NCBI GenBank assembly: GCA_023416955.1 | Contig: JAEZGM010000034.1 | Span: forward strand, 1-64,000 | Direction of reading: 5' to 3' | DNA length: 64,000 bases | DNA from: Bacillota bacterium | GTDB taxonomy: Bacteria; Bacillota; Clostridia; Oscillospirales; Acutalibacteraceae | In this document: positions 49,721 through 58,464 of the stretch, in pieces | How positions within the stretch are numbered: the stretch's first letter is position 1 | Layout of the letters: each line of letters opens with the position of its first letter | The notes under the pieces: generated by a model | Database searches by the model: none | What the model saw: only the letters and a program-made list of their open reading frames with translations | What the model was told of the DNA's origin: nothing | Translations under genes and position numbers: made by a program

Positions 49721-49978
49721 TTAAAGAGAATGATGTGTACCGTCGCAGAAAGGCGGGTTTTTCGTATGCTTGCATCCGCACAAATGCACCGTCTCCGTCT
49801 TTTCGGCAGTAAAAGCTACAGGAGTAAATGAAGTTCCCTTGTGTGACCCGTCACAGAACGGCTGACTTGCGCTTCTGCCGCAAGCACACCAGTAATATGT
49901 TTCGCCTTCCTTTACATCAACAGCATAAGGAGCTTTCTGAGCAATTTTTGGCTCTTCCACAGTGATCAGACCTTTCAT
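49721..49978 (-). CDS. CDGSH iron-sulfur domain protein with two motifs
   Basis: 85 residues from ATG 49978. Two CDGSH-type cluster motifs are complete: CACGRSASQPFCDGSH and CGCKHTKNPPFCDGTH, each with three Cys and one His for a 2Fe-2S cluster. Such small proteins act in redox or iron-sulfur handling in the cytoplasm. A longer frame to 50092 has no ribosome binding site and the listed start also has only a weak one. Monocistronic. Confidence 0.85.
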   Translation of the reverse strand: MKGLITVEEPKIAQKAPYAVDVKEGETYYWCACGRSASQPFCDGSHKGTSFTPVAFTAEKTETVHLCGCKHTKNPPFCDGTHHSL

Positions 49979-50127
49979 AAAAATTAGTAGTATTTTACAT
50001 CTAATTTTTAGAATTATCAAGCTTTTCCATTTGTTATTTTTTATACAGGCTGAAGGCAGCAAAAGCGGCAAGCAGAAATTCAAACCAGACAAGCCGTTTC
50101 TGCATTTTGGTTTGTCAAGAATCAGGA

Positions 50128-51822
50128 CTATGCCATATTTATTTTCGACAAGGGATATTCGCCTGTAATGGGATTTCGGTTACGATATTCGGCACAAACG
50201 GCACAATTTTCGGAATATAGAACAGCATAGCTTTTTCTGACTTTAAATTGAGTCTGATTGTCTGCTCTTTGTTCCCATTTTCTGATCACATCTCTCAGTA
50301 CGGGGTCCTTTCTGTACAAAACCGGGGGCAATCTTCCCGAAGAATTGGTTGCAAGCCGGTCGCAGACCATTTTATCGCGCAGGACAGCTTTGTCAATCCC
50401 AGTTTGGCAGCTGAAATAATCAAAAACGAGCGCACTGTAATCATCAAGTGAAATACCCGCCGTATCTTTCCCGGCTGTAAATTCGCCAAATCGATCAAAC
50501 AGGTCAAATGGCTCGCCCTCGCTCTGCTGCAAAACGTACTCCAGCGTTCGCCGAAAACGCCCGCTGTTGTGTAAGCGCTCCACCGCGTCCTCCATCCTGT
50601 GCAGCCGCTGCAGTTCCTCTTCGGTCAGCCATGGCGTATCAGTCACTTCGTATGGGGGCTGACACGAAAATCGGCAGGGATATATTTCCGGCTCTTCGCG
50701 CATGGGCGCTCCGTGCAGCAGCTTTAAAAATCCCAGCTGCAGCATATTGGAATTCAGAGAATACGCCGTATTGAAGCTTTCCGCAAAGCTGTCCCAGCCT
50801 TCATGGGGCAAACCGGCAATCAAATCGATATGGATATGCATATTTGCTCTTTCGGTAAGACGCCGGATATTTTTCTTCAAGCGTTCCACGTCGGTTTTCC
50901 GGTTGATGGCGCTCAGCGTTTTGGGGTTAAAGCTCTGCATCCCTATTTCAAGCTGAATCGCACCAACCGGCGCCGCGGCGAGCAGTTCAATTGTTTCGTT
51001 ATCCAGAATATCTCCCGCAATCTCAAAATGGAAGCAAACACCCTCGGGAATTTCTTTTTCGTAGTTTTGAATCACAAAGCGAAAGAGCTCAATCGCCCTT
51101 TTTCGGTTGGCATTAAAGGTTCGGTCAACCAGTTTCACCGTTTGCGTTCCGCTGTTCGCAAGCAGAAGAAGCTCCCGCTTCGCACGTTCCAGATCAAAAA
51201 AACGCGCGCTTCCGCACCGCCCGGAAAGGCAAAACGCACAGGAATACGGGCAGCCGCGGCTCGTTTCCAAATAAGCAATGCGCCCCTTCAGGGCATGAAG
51301 GTATTTTTCCGTATAGGGACTGGGCGGGTCGTTCTGCGGCGTATTGGGTTCCGCGACAACCATTCTGCCGCCTTCCCGGTAACACAGACCGGGTATGCCG
51401 TAAACATTCCCGCCGGATTGGAGCGCGTGAAGCAGCAGCGCAAAGGGTCTCTCCCCTTCGCCGGAAATCACATACTGCACAAACGGATTTTCTTCCAGTA
51501 CTTCTTCCGCGTTATAGCTAATTTCCGGGCCGCCCAAAATCACAATACAGTCCGGCAGCGCTTCCTTCACAAGCTGAATCAATTTTTTTGTCTGCGCAAC
51601 ATTCCAGATATAACAGCAAAATCCTACCGCATGCGGCTTTCGCTCAATAATGCGCTGTGCGACAGCTTCCACTTTTTCATTGATCGTCCCTTCAACTACC
51701 TGTGCGCCGACTTTGCTGCCGCCATACGTTTCCACCCCGGCAAGCAGGCACCATGGTGCGAGAGACGAGTGAATATACTTCGAATTTAATACGCAGATCA
51801 CCGCATTCAATTTTTCGTGCAT
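50128..51822 (-). CDS. B12-binding radical SAM protein (DUF4080 type)
   Basis: 564 residues from ATG 51822 (AAAGGG upstream). The N-terminal cobalamin-binding-like domain (residues ~1-140, ILGGPEISYNAEEVLEENPF) is followed by the radical SAM core with CPYSCAFC as the 4Fe-4S site (Cys-X3-Cys-X2-Cys, ~195-202) and LEIGMQSFNP. A C-terminal domain of ~190 residues follows (ending in the DUF4080-like part with CAVCAEYR). The reaction is unknown. Monocistronic. Confidence 0.87.
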   Translation of the reverse strand: MHEKLNAVICVLNSKYIHSSLAPWCLLAGVETYGGSKVGAQVVEGTINEKVEAVAQRIIERKPHAVGFCCYIWNVAQTKKLIQLVKEALPDCIVILGGPEISYNAEEVLEENPFVQYVISGEGERPFALLLHALQSGGNVYGIPGLCYREGGRMVVAEPNTPQNDPPSPYTEKYLHALKGRIAYLETSRGCPYSCAFCLSGRCGSARFFDLERAKRELLLLANSGTQTVKLVDRTFNANRKRAIELFRFVIQNYEKEIPEGVCFHFEIAGDILDNETIELLAAAPVGAIQLEIGMQSFNPKTLSAINRKTDVERLKKNIRRLTERANMHIHIDLIAGLPHEGWDSFAESFNTAYSLNSNMLQLGFLKLLHGAPMREEPEIYPCRFSCQPPYEVTDTPWLTEEELQRLHRMEDAVERLHNSGRFRRTLEYVLQQSEGEPFDLFDRFGEFTAGKDTAGISLDDYSALVFDYFSCQTGIDKAVLRDKMVCDRLATNSSGRLPPVLYRKDPVLRDVIRKWEQRADNQTQFKVRKSYAVLYSENCAVCAEYRNRNPITGEYPLSKINMA

Positions 51823-51981
51823 CAATATAACCCTTTTTCCCTTTTAAACAGATAACAGTATCATATCACAGCTTGTTTATCAATTAAGGCTCTTTTCGTA
51901 AACATGCTGTTCTTAGATAAACTTAAACGCTTACTATGCCAAGAATGATTTTAAATTTGTTTCGGTTCTTTTTTGTGACTT

Positions 51982-52320
51982 TCAAACCTTTCTTATAAAA
52001 TTTGCGCCGACGCGACTGCGGCGGGAGGGGCTGCGCCCCGACAACAAATTTTCCAATGGCTCAAACCGTAGGTTTGAGACTATTATATCATATTTTCCGA
52101 ACCATAAAAGGAAAATCCGGTGATTCCGCATACGCTCTGAATAATCTTCGCGATTGATTATCTGATTTTTGTGGTATAATAATTTTTGCAGTCCGTCGTG
52201 CGGCAGTTTTCCGATTCTTTCGGCCGCTGAAAACAAAGGGAATACCGTGATGTCTTGATTTGCCGCATCACGCACTGAAAATTTTATATCATGATCATCG
52301 TTAATAATGGATACTTGCAT
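51982..52320 (-). CDS. Uncertain 112-residue ORF upstream of the helicase gene
   Basis: The frame reads VRDAANQDITVFPLFSAAER and ends in a basic low-complexity tail (SPSRRSRVGANFIRKV). It has no clear ribosome binding site and no recognised family. The intergenic sequence 51826-52387 holds an inverted repeat CTCAAAC/GTTTGAG near 52061-52079. It could be a remnant or a chance frame. Confidence 0.25.
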   Translation of the reverse strand: MQVSIINDDHDIKFSVRDAANQDITVFPLFSAAERIGKLPHDGLQKLLYHKNQIINREDYSERMRNHRIFLLWFGKYDIIVSNLRFEPLENLLSGRSPSRRSRVGANFIRKV

Positions 52321-52387
52321 TATTCTTTAAAAATAAATGATATAATAGGTAAGTTAAAATAATATACAAATGAGGAAATAAGAACTA

Positions 52388-54094
52388 ATGCAATTTAACG
52401 AAATGAATTTAATGCCTGAAATTTTACGTGCGATTGACGATATCGGCTTTACCGAAGCAACCGATATTCAATCCGGCGCAATCCCACTGCTTTTGGAGGG
52501 CCGCGACTTAATCGGCCGTTCCAGCACCGGAACCGGAAAGACCGCGGCTTTCGGCATTCCTGTTTTACAGGCAGTCGCCCAAAGCAACGGCGCACGCAGT
52601 CAGGTATTGATATTAAGCCCTACGCGCGAGCTTGCGATTCAGACCAGTGAAGAGTTTGGAAAATTTTCAAAATATCTGCAGAACATAAAGTCAGCGACAG
52701 TCTGCGGCGGGCAGTCAATGCCTGCGCAGATCCGACAGCTGCGCACGGCGCAGATTATTATCGGCACCCCCGGCCGTGTGATGGATCACTTGCGCCGCAG
52801 GACAATGTCCCTGGAAAATTTGGAAACAGTCATTCTGGACGAAGCGGACGAAATGTTGAACATGGGTTTTCTGGACGATATTCGAACGATTTTGAATCAG
52901 GCTCCCGAAGCAAGGCAGACCGTTTTGTTCAGCGCCACCATGCCCCCCGCCATTATGGAGATTACAAAGCAGTTTCAGACAAACCCCGAAATGATTGCGG
53001 TGGACAAGGGGCAAAAAACCGTAGAAGGAATTTCACAGTTTTATTACCGTGTAAAACAGCAGGATAAGACAGACGCACTCAAACTGCTGCTTGAATTTCA
53101 TAAACCTAAGCGGGCAATGGTTTTCTGCAACACGAAAAAAATGGTGGACGAGCTTTGCGCTGAATTGAGCGACAGCGGATTTCTGGCTGTCGGCATTCAT
53201 GGTGACCTGAAGCAGAATCAGCGCAATCAAGTCATGAGCGACTTCAAAAGCGGCCGTAGCAATGTCCTGATTGCAACCGACGTCGCCGCGCGCGGCATTG
53301 ATGTAGAGGACATTGACGCTGTGTTCAACTTTGATATTCCACAGGAAAACGAATATTATATTCACCGTATCGGGCGCACGGGGCGCGCCGGAAAAACCGG
53401 CAGTTCCCACACTTTGGCGGCAAACCGTACGCAGGTTGAGCGAGTTCATATGCTGGAAAGATTCATGGGTACTAAGATCAAAGAAGCCTTCGTACCGAAT
53501 GTTGAAGAAATTGAAAAGCGCCATCAAAAAAAGTTCATTGCCGGCGTTCGGAAGATGGTAGACGCCGACAACGGCAGCGAGTGGCTCCCGTTCATTAAAA
53601 CGCTGGAGCAGGAGGGTTACTCCGCAAACAGAATTGCGGCGGCTCTGTGCGCTGTCGTCAGTGAAAAAGGTGTAAAGCCAAGTTCTTTAAAGAATATTTC
53701 CAAAGCAGAGCCGGCCCCCGCGGAAAAGAACACTGTCAGGCTCAGCCTGAATATCGGTTCCAACCAGAAGATTAAAGCCGATTTCATCATCGGCGCCATT
53801 GTGGAGGCAACTGGCCTGCCTGTCAGCGCTGTGCGCGATATCGACATTCACAGCGAGCATTCCGTCGTTGAAATGGAGCCTCATGACGCCGAACTGGTTC
53901 TGCACAAAATGAGTGAGTATAAAATAAAGCAGCGCAGCGTCCGCTTTACCCCGGTCAGCGAAAAAAAATCGGAGCACGGCTTCTCAAAGCAGGATAGAAA
54001 TTACGCGAACGGTTACAAAAAAGGCGGCGGAAAAAACTACCGCGGCGGCAAATCCGGCTACCGGCCGTACAGTGGTAAAAAGAGATCAAAGTAA
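52388..54094 (+). CDS. DEAD-box RNA helicase with DbpA-type RNA-binding domain
   Basis: 568 residues, ATG 52388. Motifs in order: Q motif ATDIQSGAIP, Walker A SSTGTGKT, PTRELA, ILDEADEML (DEAD box), FSATMPP, ARGIDVEDIDAVFNFDIP and HRIGRTGRAGKTG. The C-terminal part (residues ~455-530) has the DbpA RNA-binding fold (IGAIVEATGLPVSAVRDIDI), and the last ~30 residues are Gly/Lys/Arg/Tyr rich, as in CsdA/CshA proteins. It unwinds RNA with ATP, in ribosome assembly or cold adaptation. Confidence 0.92.
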   Translation: MQFNEMNLMPEILRAIDDIGFTEATDIQSGAIPLLLEGRDLIGRSSTGTGKTAAFGIPVLQAVAQSNGARSQVLILSPTRELAIQTSEEFGKFSKYLQNIKSATVCGGQSMPAQIRQLRTAQIIIGTPGRVMDHLRRRTMSLENLETVILDEADEMLNMGFLDDIRTILNQAPEARQTVLFSATMPPAIMEITKQFQTNPEMIAVDKGQKTVEGISQFYYRVKQQDKTDALKLLLEFHKPKRAMVFCNTKKMVDELCAELSDSGFLAVGIHGDLKQNQRNQVMSDFKSGRSNVLIATDVAARGIDVEDIDAVFNFDIPQENEYYIHRIGRTGRAGKTGSSHTLAANRTQVERVHMLERFMGTKIKEAFVPNVEEIEKRHQKKFIAGVRKMVDADNGSEWLPFIKTLEQEGYSANRIAAALCAVVSEKGVKPSSLKNISKAEPAPAEKNTVRLSLNIGSNQKIKADFIIGAIVEATGLPVSAVRDIDIHSEHSVVEMEPHDAELVLHKMSEYKIKQRSVRFTPVSEKKSEHGFSKQDRNYANGYKKGGGKNYRGGKSGYRPYSGKKRSK

Positions 54095-54161
54095 ACATTT
54101 GCTTGTACAAAAGCATTTATCTTTTTATTATCTATCGCGTACTTTATAAAAGAATACTTCA

Positions 54162-54203
54162 AAATCAACCGTTCAAAATTTTTTGAACGGTTGATTTTTT
54201 ATT
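54162..54203 (+). terminator. Terminator of the helicase gene
   Basis: AAATCAACCGTTCAAAA pairs with TTTTGAACGGTTGATTT (17-bp stem, 2-base loop) and continues TTT. The sequence 54204-54460 up to the sugar operon is AT-rich with no gene. Confidence 0.8.
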
Positions 54204-54460
54204 TCAGGCGTCTGTAATTGTGATATGCGGAGCGCAAGATAAATCAAAACACCTATGTATTCCGGCATTCTTTCTTAAAATCAAAATGTGATATAAAAGG
54301 CATGAAAAATTATATCCAATAAAAAAATCTAATTATTAAGGTGAAATATATAAAATTTTACTAGTTGGAAAAATTACCAGCAAATGTTAAATTATTGGTA
54401 TATTAAGCAATATTTATTCTGTATCATTCATTTTTTTGTGCAATTATTTTATTATGATCT

Positions 54461-54485
54461 GGGTCTTGTCTGAAAAGCAAGACTC
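54461..54485 (+). promoter_or_regulatory. GGGTCTTG/CAAGACTC hairpin before the sugar transporter operon
   Basis: GGGTCTTG (54461-54468) and CAAGACTC (54478-54485) form a stem with one mismatch and a 9-base loop, 56 bases before the first permease gene. It resembles the stems at 22793 and 56443. Confidence 0.4.
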
Positions 54486-54540
54486 AGTAAAACTGCACAT
54501 TTGGACGCAGAATGATAATGCAATAAGGAGGGCCTTTAAA

Positions 54541-55485
54541 ATGTCACAACCAACCGTCCCGAAAGAAAAGGTGCTGCGTAACCGAAAGAAGGTACAATCG
54601 TACAAACTGTTCATTCTGATAAGTCCCTTTATCATTTTGCTGTTCATTTTCTCATACCTTCCGCTGTACGGATGGATTTACTCATTTTTTGACTATACCC
54701 CGCCGCTGAAACTATCGCAGTCCCCGTTCGTCGGATTCAAATGGTTCCAGTTCCTTTTTTCCAATCCGACACAGCTTTCCGAATTTTTAAACGTGATGCG
54801 CAACACGTTTGCGATGAGCGGGCTTGGTATATTAACTTCACCGCTGTCACTGTTTTTTGCAATCTTTCTGAACGAAATCAGATGCAAGCCGTATAAAAAG
54901 CTGGTTCAAACCCTGACCACGCTCCCGAATTTTATCAGCTGGGTGCTCATTTATTCCGTTGCGTTCTCACTGTTTTCAAGCACCGGTATGATAAACAACG
55001 TACTATCGTCTTTAGGCTGGATTTCGGAGCCGATACGCTTTATGGACAGTGACAACCACACATGGCTGTCCATGCTGCTCTGGGGTACCTGGAAAGGATT
55101 AGGCTGGGGTGCGATTATGTACCTTGCATCCATTTCCGGTATTGATACGGAACTGTACGAAGCGGCAAAGGTGGATGGCTCCGGTCGATTTAACCTGATC
55201 TGGCATGTCACAATTCCCGGTCTTCTTCCCACCTATTTTGTGCTTTTAATGCTTTCGGTTGCGAATTTCCTGTCCAACGGACTCGACCAATATTATGTGT
55301 TCCACAATTCCTTTAATATGGAACATATTAAAGTGCTTGACCTTTATGTGTATCAGCTGGGACTGGGCAACGGGAACTACGCGCTGTCTACCGCACTGAG
55401 CATGATGAAAAGCATTGTAAGCGTCGCGCTGCTGTTTTTTGTAAACACTTTGTCAAAGCTTACACGCGGCGAATCAATTGTTTGA
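54541..55485 (+). CDS. Sugar ABC transporter permease, LplB/YtcP type
   Basis: 314 residues from ATG 54541, which has AAGGAGG upstream; the frame to 54436 adds nothing conserved. It has six predicted membrane segments (first ~24-44), the EAA loop YEAAKVDGSGRFNLIWHVTI and the C-terminal TRGESI typical of LplB-like permeases. With the next gene it forms the membrane channel of an importer for oligosaccharides, often plant- or host-derived. Confidence 0.9.
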   Translation: MSQPTVPKEKVLRNRKKVQSYKLFILISPFIILLFIFSYLPLYGWIYSFFDYTPPLKLSQSPFVGFKWFQFLFSNPTQLSEFLNVMRNTFAMSGLGILTSPLSLFFAIFLNEIRCKPYKKLVQTLTTLPNFISWVLIYSVAFSLFSSTGMINNVLSSLGWISEPIRFMDSDNHTWLSMLLWGTWKGLGWGAIMYLASISGIDTELYEAAKVDGSGRFNLIWHVTIPGLLPTYFVLLMLSVANFLSNGLDQYYVFHNSFNMEHIKVLDLYVYQLGLGNGNYALSTALSMMKSIVSVALLFFVNTLSKLTRGESIV

Positions 55486-55498
55486 GGAGGGAGCAAAT

Positions 55499-56422
55499 AT
55501 GGAACATACTATTCGTAAAAAACGTCATTACAGTGCTGGAGACGCCACATTTAACATCATCAACTACCTGATATTCTTTCTGATCACCATCATCTGCGTA
55601 TATCCTTTTTACTATTTGATAATTAATACCATCAGTTCCAACCAGCTCAGCGCGAATGGAGAAATCAACTGGTACCCGCGTGAAATACAGTGGAAAAACT
55701 ATATTGATGTTTTTAAATTAAACGGGTTGGGGCAGGCGTTTTTGGTCTCCATCGGGCGTACCGTAATCGGAACCGTGCTTACCGTATTTACCTCCGCGTT
55801 CCTCGGCTTTATGTTTACACAGCAAAACATGTGGAAACGTTCTTTCTGGTACCGTTTCGTTGTAATCACAATGTACTTTAACGCCGGTTTGATACCAACC
55901 TTCCTCATTATTTACAATCTGCATTTGACCAACACATTTTGGGTTTATATTTTACCCACCATTGTTCAGCCTTTCAACATTATTTTAGTGAAAACCTATA
56001 TTGAATCCATACCAAAGTCTCTTCAGGAAGCGGCGGAGATTGACGGAGCAGGCATACTGCGGATTTTCGGAACAATTATTCTTCCGATTTCAGCGCCCAT
56101 TCTCGCCACGATCGCGATCTTTTCGGCTGTGAATCAATGGAATTCCTTTCAGGATACATTGGTTTACATAACAGATGCCCACCTTTATTCTTTGCAATAC
56201 TTGCTTTACACTTACATCAACGCGGCCAATTCACTCGCAACATTGATCAAAAGTTCACCAAATTTAAACTCCAGCGTGCTTACTTCCCTTGCAACCCAGC
56301 AAACGCCGACCTCCGTGCGCATGACTGTATCCATTATTGTGGTACTTCCGATTCTGGTTGTTTACCCATGGTTCCAGCATTATTTTGTAAAAGGAATCAT
56401 GATTGGTTCTGTAAAAGGCTGA
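55499..56422 (+). CDS. Sugar ABC transporter permease, LplC/YtcP type
   Basis: 307 residues from ATG 55499 (GAGGAGGG upstream). N-terminal cytoplasmic tail, first helix FNIINYLIFFLITIICVYPF, EAA loop QEAAEIDGAGILRIFGTIIL and the family C-terminus VYPWFQHYFVKGIMIGSVKG. The gene follows the partner by 13 bp. Confidence 0.9.
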   Translation: MEHTIRKKRHYSAGDATFNIINYLIFFLITIICVYPFYYLIINTISSNQLSANGEINWYPREIQWKNYIDVFKLNGLGQAFLVSIGRTVIGTVLTVFTSAFLGFMFTQQNMWKRSFWYRFVVITMYFNAGLIPTFLIIYNLHLTNTFWVYILPTIVQPFNIILVKTYIESIPKSLQEAAEIDGAGILRIFGTIILPISAPILATIAIFSAVNQWNSFQDTLVYITDAHLYSLQYLLYTYINAANSLATLIKSSPNLNSSVLTSLATQQTPTSVRMTVSIIVVLPILVVYPWFQHYFVKGIMIGSVKG

Positions 56423-56442
56423 TTTACACGGATGTAATCCCT

Positions 56443-56487
56443 GGGTCTTGTTATTAAATCTATTGATTTTTTATTTGTGACAAGACC
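56443..56487 (+). promoter_or_regulatory. Stem-loop between permease and binding-protein genes
   Basis: GGGTCTTGT (56443-56451) and ACAAGACC (56480-56487) enclose an AT-rich 28-base loop. As the binding protein is downstream, this stem may protect its mRNA and raise its level relative to the permeases. The arms match those at 22793 and 54461. Confidence 0.45.
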
Positions 56488-56544
56488 TGAAGGTTTTACA
56501 AATAGGGGATTTTATCCCCAATAAGTTTAAGGGAGGATTTAGAT

Positions 56545-58338
56545 TTGAAAAAGACAGGCAAAAAACTTTTGGCAGGTTTCTTGGCAACTGTGGTATCTCT
56601 TGGTTCTCTTTCCGCCTGTTCCGGTTCGCAAACAGCTTCCGGCGCACCCTCGTCCGGCAATACTGCCAGCGAGGCTTCCGCCGCATCAGAAGGAGCAACC
56701 GGAGCCAACAAGTACAAGGACTTTCTGACAGTCGACGTATTTGACGCACAGGCAAATTATCAGGGTATTCAATCTGGCTGGTTCGCAAAAATAGTGAAAG
56801 ACAAATTCAACATGGAACTTAATATCATCGCGCCGAACGTGGCAGGCGGCGGTGAAACGCTGTTCAAGACACGTTCCGCCGCAGGGAACCTTGGGGATCT
56901 GGTTTTGATTGGGGCCGAAAACGGCCGTCTGAACAACACGGCAAAAGCCGGTCTGCTTCTTGACCTCACCGATAAGGTTGCGTCAAAGCAAAACCTCTCC
57001 AATTATCCCAAAGCACTTGAAATGTCAAAAGGGCTGGTAGAGGACGGAAAACTTTACGCGATTCCGAGCCAGGTATCAAAGCAAAAGGCAACAGAGCCTG
57101 CGGAAGGCCTTGACCTTACTTACGGTCCCTATATCCGTTGGGATTACTACACAGACATGGGCAGCCCGGAACTGAAGACCATGGACGATCTGCTTCCCTT
57201 ACTGAAATCCATGCAGGAAAAATACCCCAAAAGCGATTCCGGCAAAAAGACCTACGCTTTTTCCTTCTTTAAAGACTGGGACGACAATATGATGACCTTT
57301 GGTAAAAATATTCTCGCCTGCATTTACGGATACGACGAGAATGGATTCCAGCTTCTTTCAGCAGACGGAGCGACAACCCAGAGTATCATTGATGAAAATT
57401 CCTATTATATAAAGGGTTTGAAATACTTATATAAGGCAAACCAAATGGGTCTGGTTGACCCCGATTCCACAACGCAAAATTCTGATACATTGACCGCAAA
57501 ATATAAGGACGGACAAATTCTCTATTCCGCATGGCCTTGGCTCGCTCAACCGGCCTATAACACTAACGCGCACAGGGCCAAAGGTAAAGGCTTTATGATC
57601 GCTCCTGTTCAGGATCTTAAAATATTCTCTTACGGATTTACACCCGGAAACAAGTTTGTAATCGGCATCGGTTCCAAGGCGAAAGACCCTGACAGAATGC
57701 TCGATTTTATCGACTGGCTGTACTCCTCCGAAGGAGTTGAGCTCTCCTGTTCACAAACCTCCAGCAGCTGCGGGCCGAAAGGCCTTACCTGGGAGACGAA
57801 GGACGGCAAGCCGGTATTGACCGAATTCGGCAAGAGCGTGTTTGCCGGAGAAACTGTTAATGTTCCCGCTGAATATGGTACCGGCACCTGGAAAGACGGT
57901 GTTTCCGCGCTGAACTTCCAAGCTGTTCAAACCACCGATACAGACCCCAATATCGGCGCAGCCTATAATTACACTATGTGGGAGTCCTATCTTGCGGACA
58001 ATAAGACCCCACTCGACACTTCATGGCAGACTGCAATGAAAGCGACCACCACGATTGATTATCTGCGTCAGCACAGCTCTTTCACCGTAGCTCCCGGTAA
58101 CACTTATGTCCCTGCTGCTGCCGGAACTGATATTGATACCCTGCGCAACCAGTGCAAGGCGATCATTGTTCAGGATTCCTGGAAAATGATTTTTGCAAAG
58201 AACGACGCAGAATTCAGCAGTTTTCTGAACCATATGCAAACAACTGTCAAAGGCCTTGGCTACGATAAAGTTCTGGCGTTTGACCAATCCATTTCCGACA
58301 AACACAAGGCTGCACGTGCAGAGGCCGCAAAAGGCTGA
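56545..58338 (+). CDS. Sugar-binding lipoprotein, SBP family 1 (LplA/YtcQ-like)
   Basis: 597 residues from TTG 56545 with GGGAGG upstream. The signal peptide ends SLSAC, with Cys25 lipidated, followed by a Ser/Ala/Glu linker. The mature part has AQANYQGIQSGWFAKIVKD and repeated aromatic residues (PYIRWDYYTDMG, YSAWPWLAQPAYN) that can stack on sugars. It is the large type of binding protein (over 500 residues) that goes with LplB/LplC permeases. No ATPase gene is in the operon, so a shared MsmX-like ATPase must be used. Confidence 0.88.
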   Translation: MKKTGKKLLAGFLATVVSLGSLSACSGSQTASGAPSSGNTASEASAASEGATGANKYKDFLTVDVFDAQANYQGIQSGWFAKIVKDKFNMELNIIAPNVAGGGETLFKTRSAAGNLGDLVLIGAENGRLNNTAKAGLLLDLTDKVASKQNLSNYPKALEMSKGLVEDGKLYAIPSQVSKQKATEPAEGLDLTYGPYIRWDYYTDMGSPELKTMDDLLPLLKSMQEKYPKSDSGKKTYAFSFFKDWDDNMMTFGKNILACIYGYDENGFQLLSADGATTQSIIDENSYYIKGLKYLYKANQMGLVDPDSTTQNSDTLTAKYKDGQILYSAWPWLAQPAYNTNAHRAKGKGFMIAPVQDLKIFSYGFTPGNKFVIGIGSKAKDPDRMLDFIDWLYSSEGVELSCSQTSSSCGPKGLTWETKDGKPVLTEFGKSVFAGETVNVPAEYGTGTWKDGVSALNFQAVQTTDTDPNIGAAYNYTMWESYLADNKTPLDTSWQTAMKATTTIDYLRQHSSFTVAPGNTYVPAAAGTDIDTLRNQCKAIIVQDSWKMIFAKNDAEFSSFLNHMQTTVKGLGYDKVLAFDQSISDKHKAARAEAAKG

Positions 58339-58411
58339 GCCGCGCTTAATCTCATAAGATATCCTCCGAAAAACGGGCTGCTGCACAATGAATAAATGTG
58401 CGAGCCTGCAA

Positions 58412-58464
58412 AGAAGGTGTTGCGAAATAGATTTTCATCCATTTCGCAACACCTTCTTTTTTAT
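58412..58464. terminator. Bidirectional terminator between convergent sugar operon and two-component system
   Basis: AGAAGGTGTTGCGAAAT pairs with ATTTCGCAACACCTTCT (17 bp), with TTTTTT after it. It serves the binding-protein gene and, from the opposite side, the response-regulator gene whose stop is at 58461. Confidence 0.85.

Noticed and set aside
50803..51789. A 328-codon plus-strand frame opposite the radical SAM gene
   Set aside because: Antisense shadow of a gene with clear CxxxCxxC motif; composition is unlike a protein.
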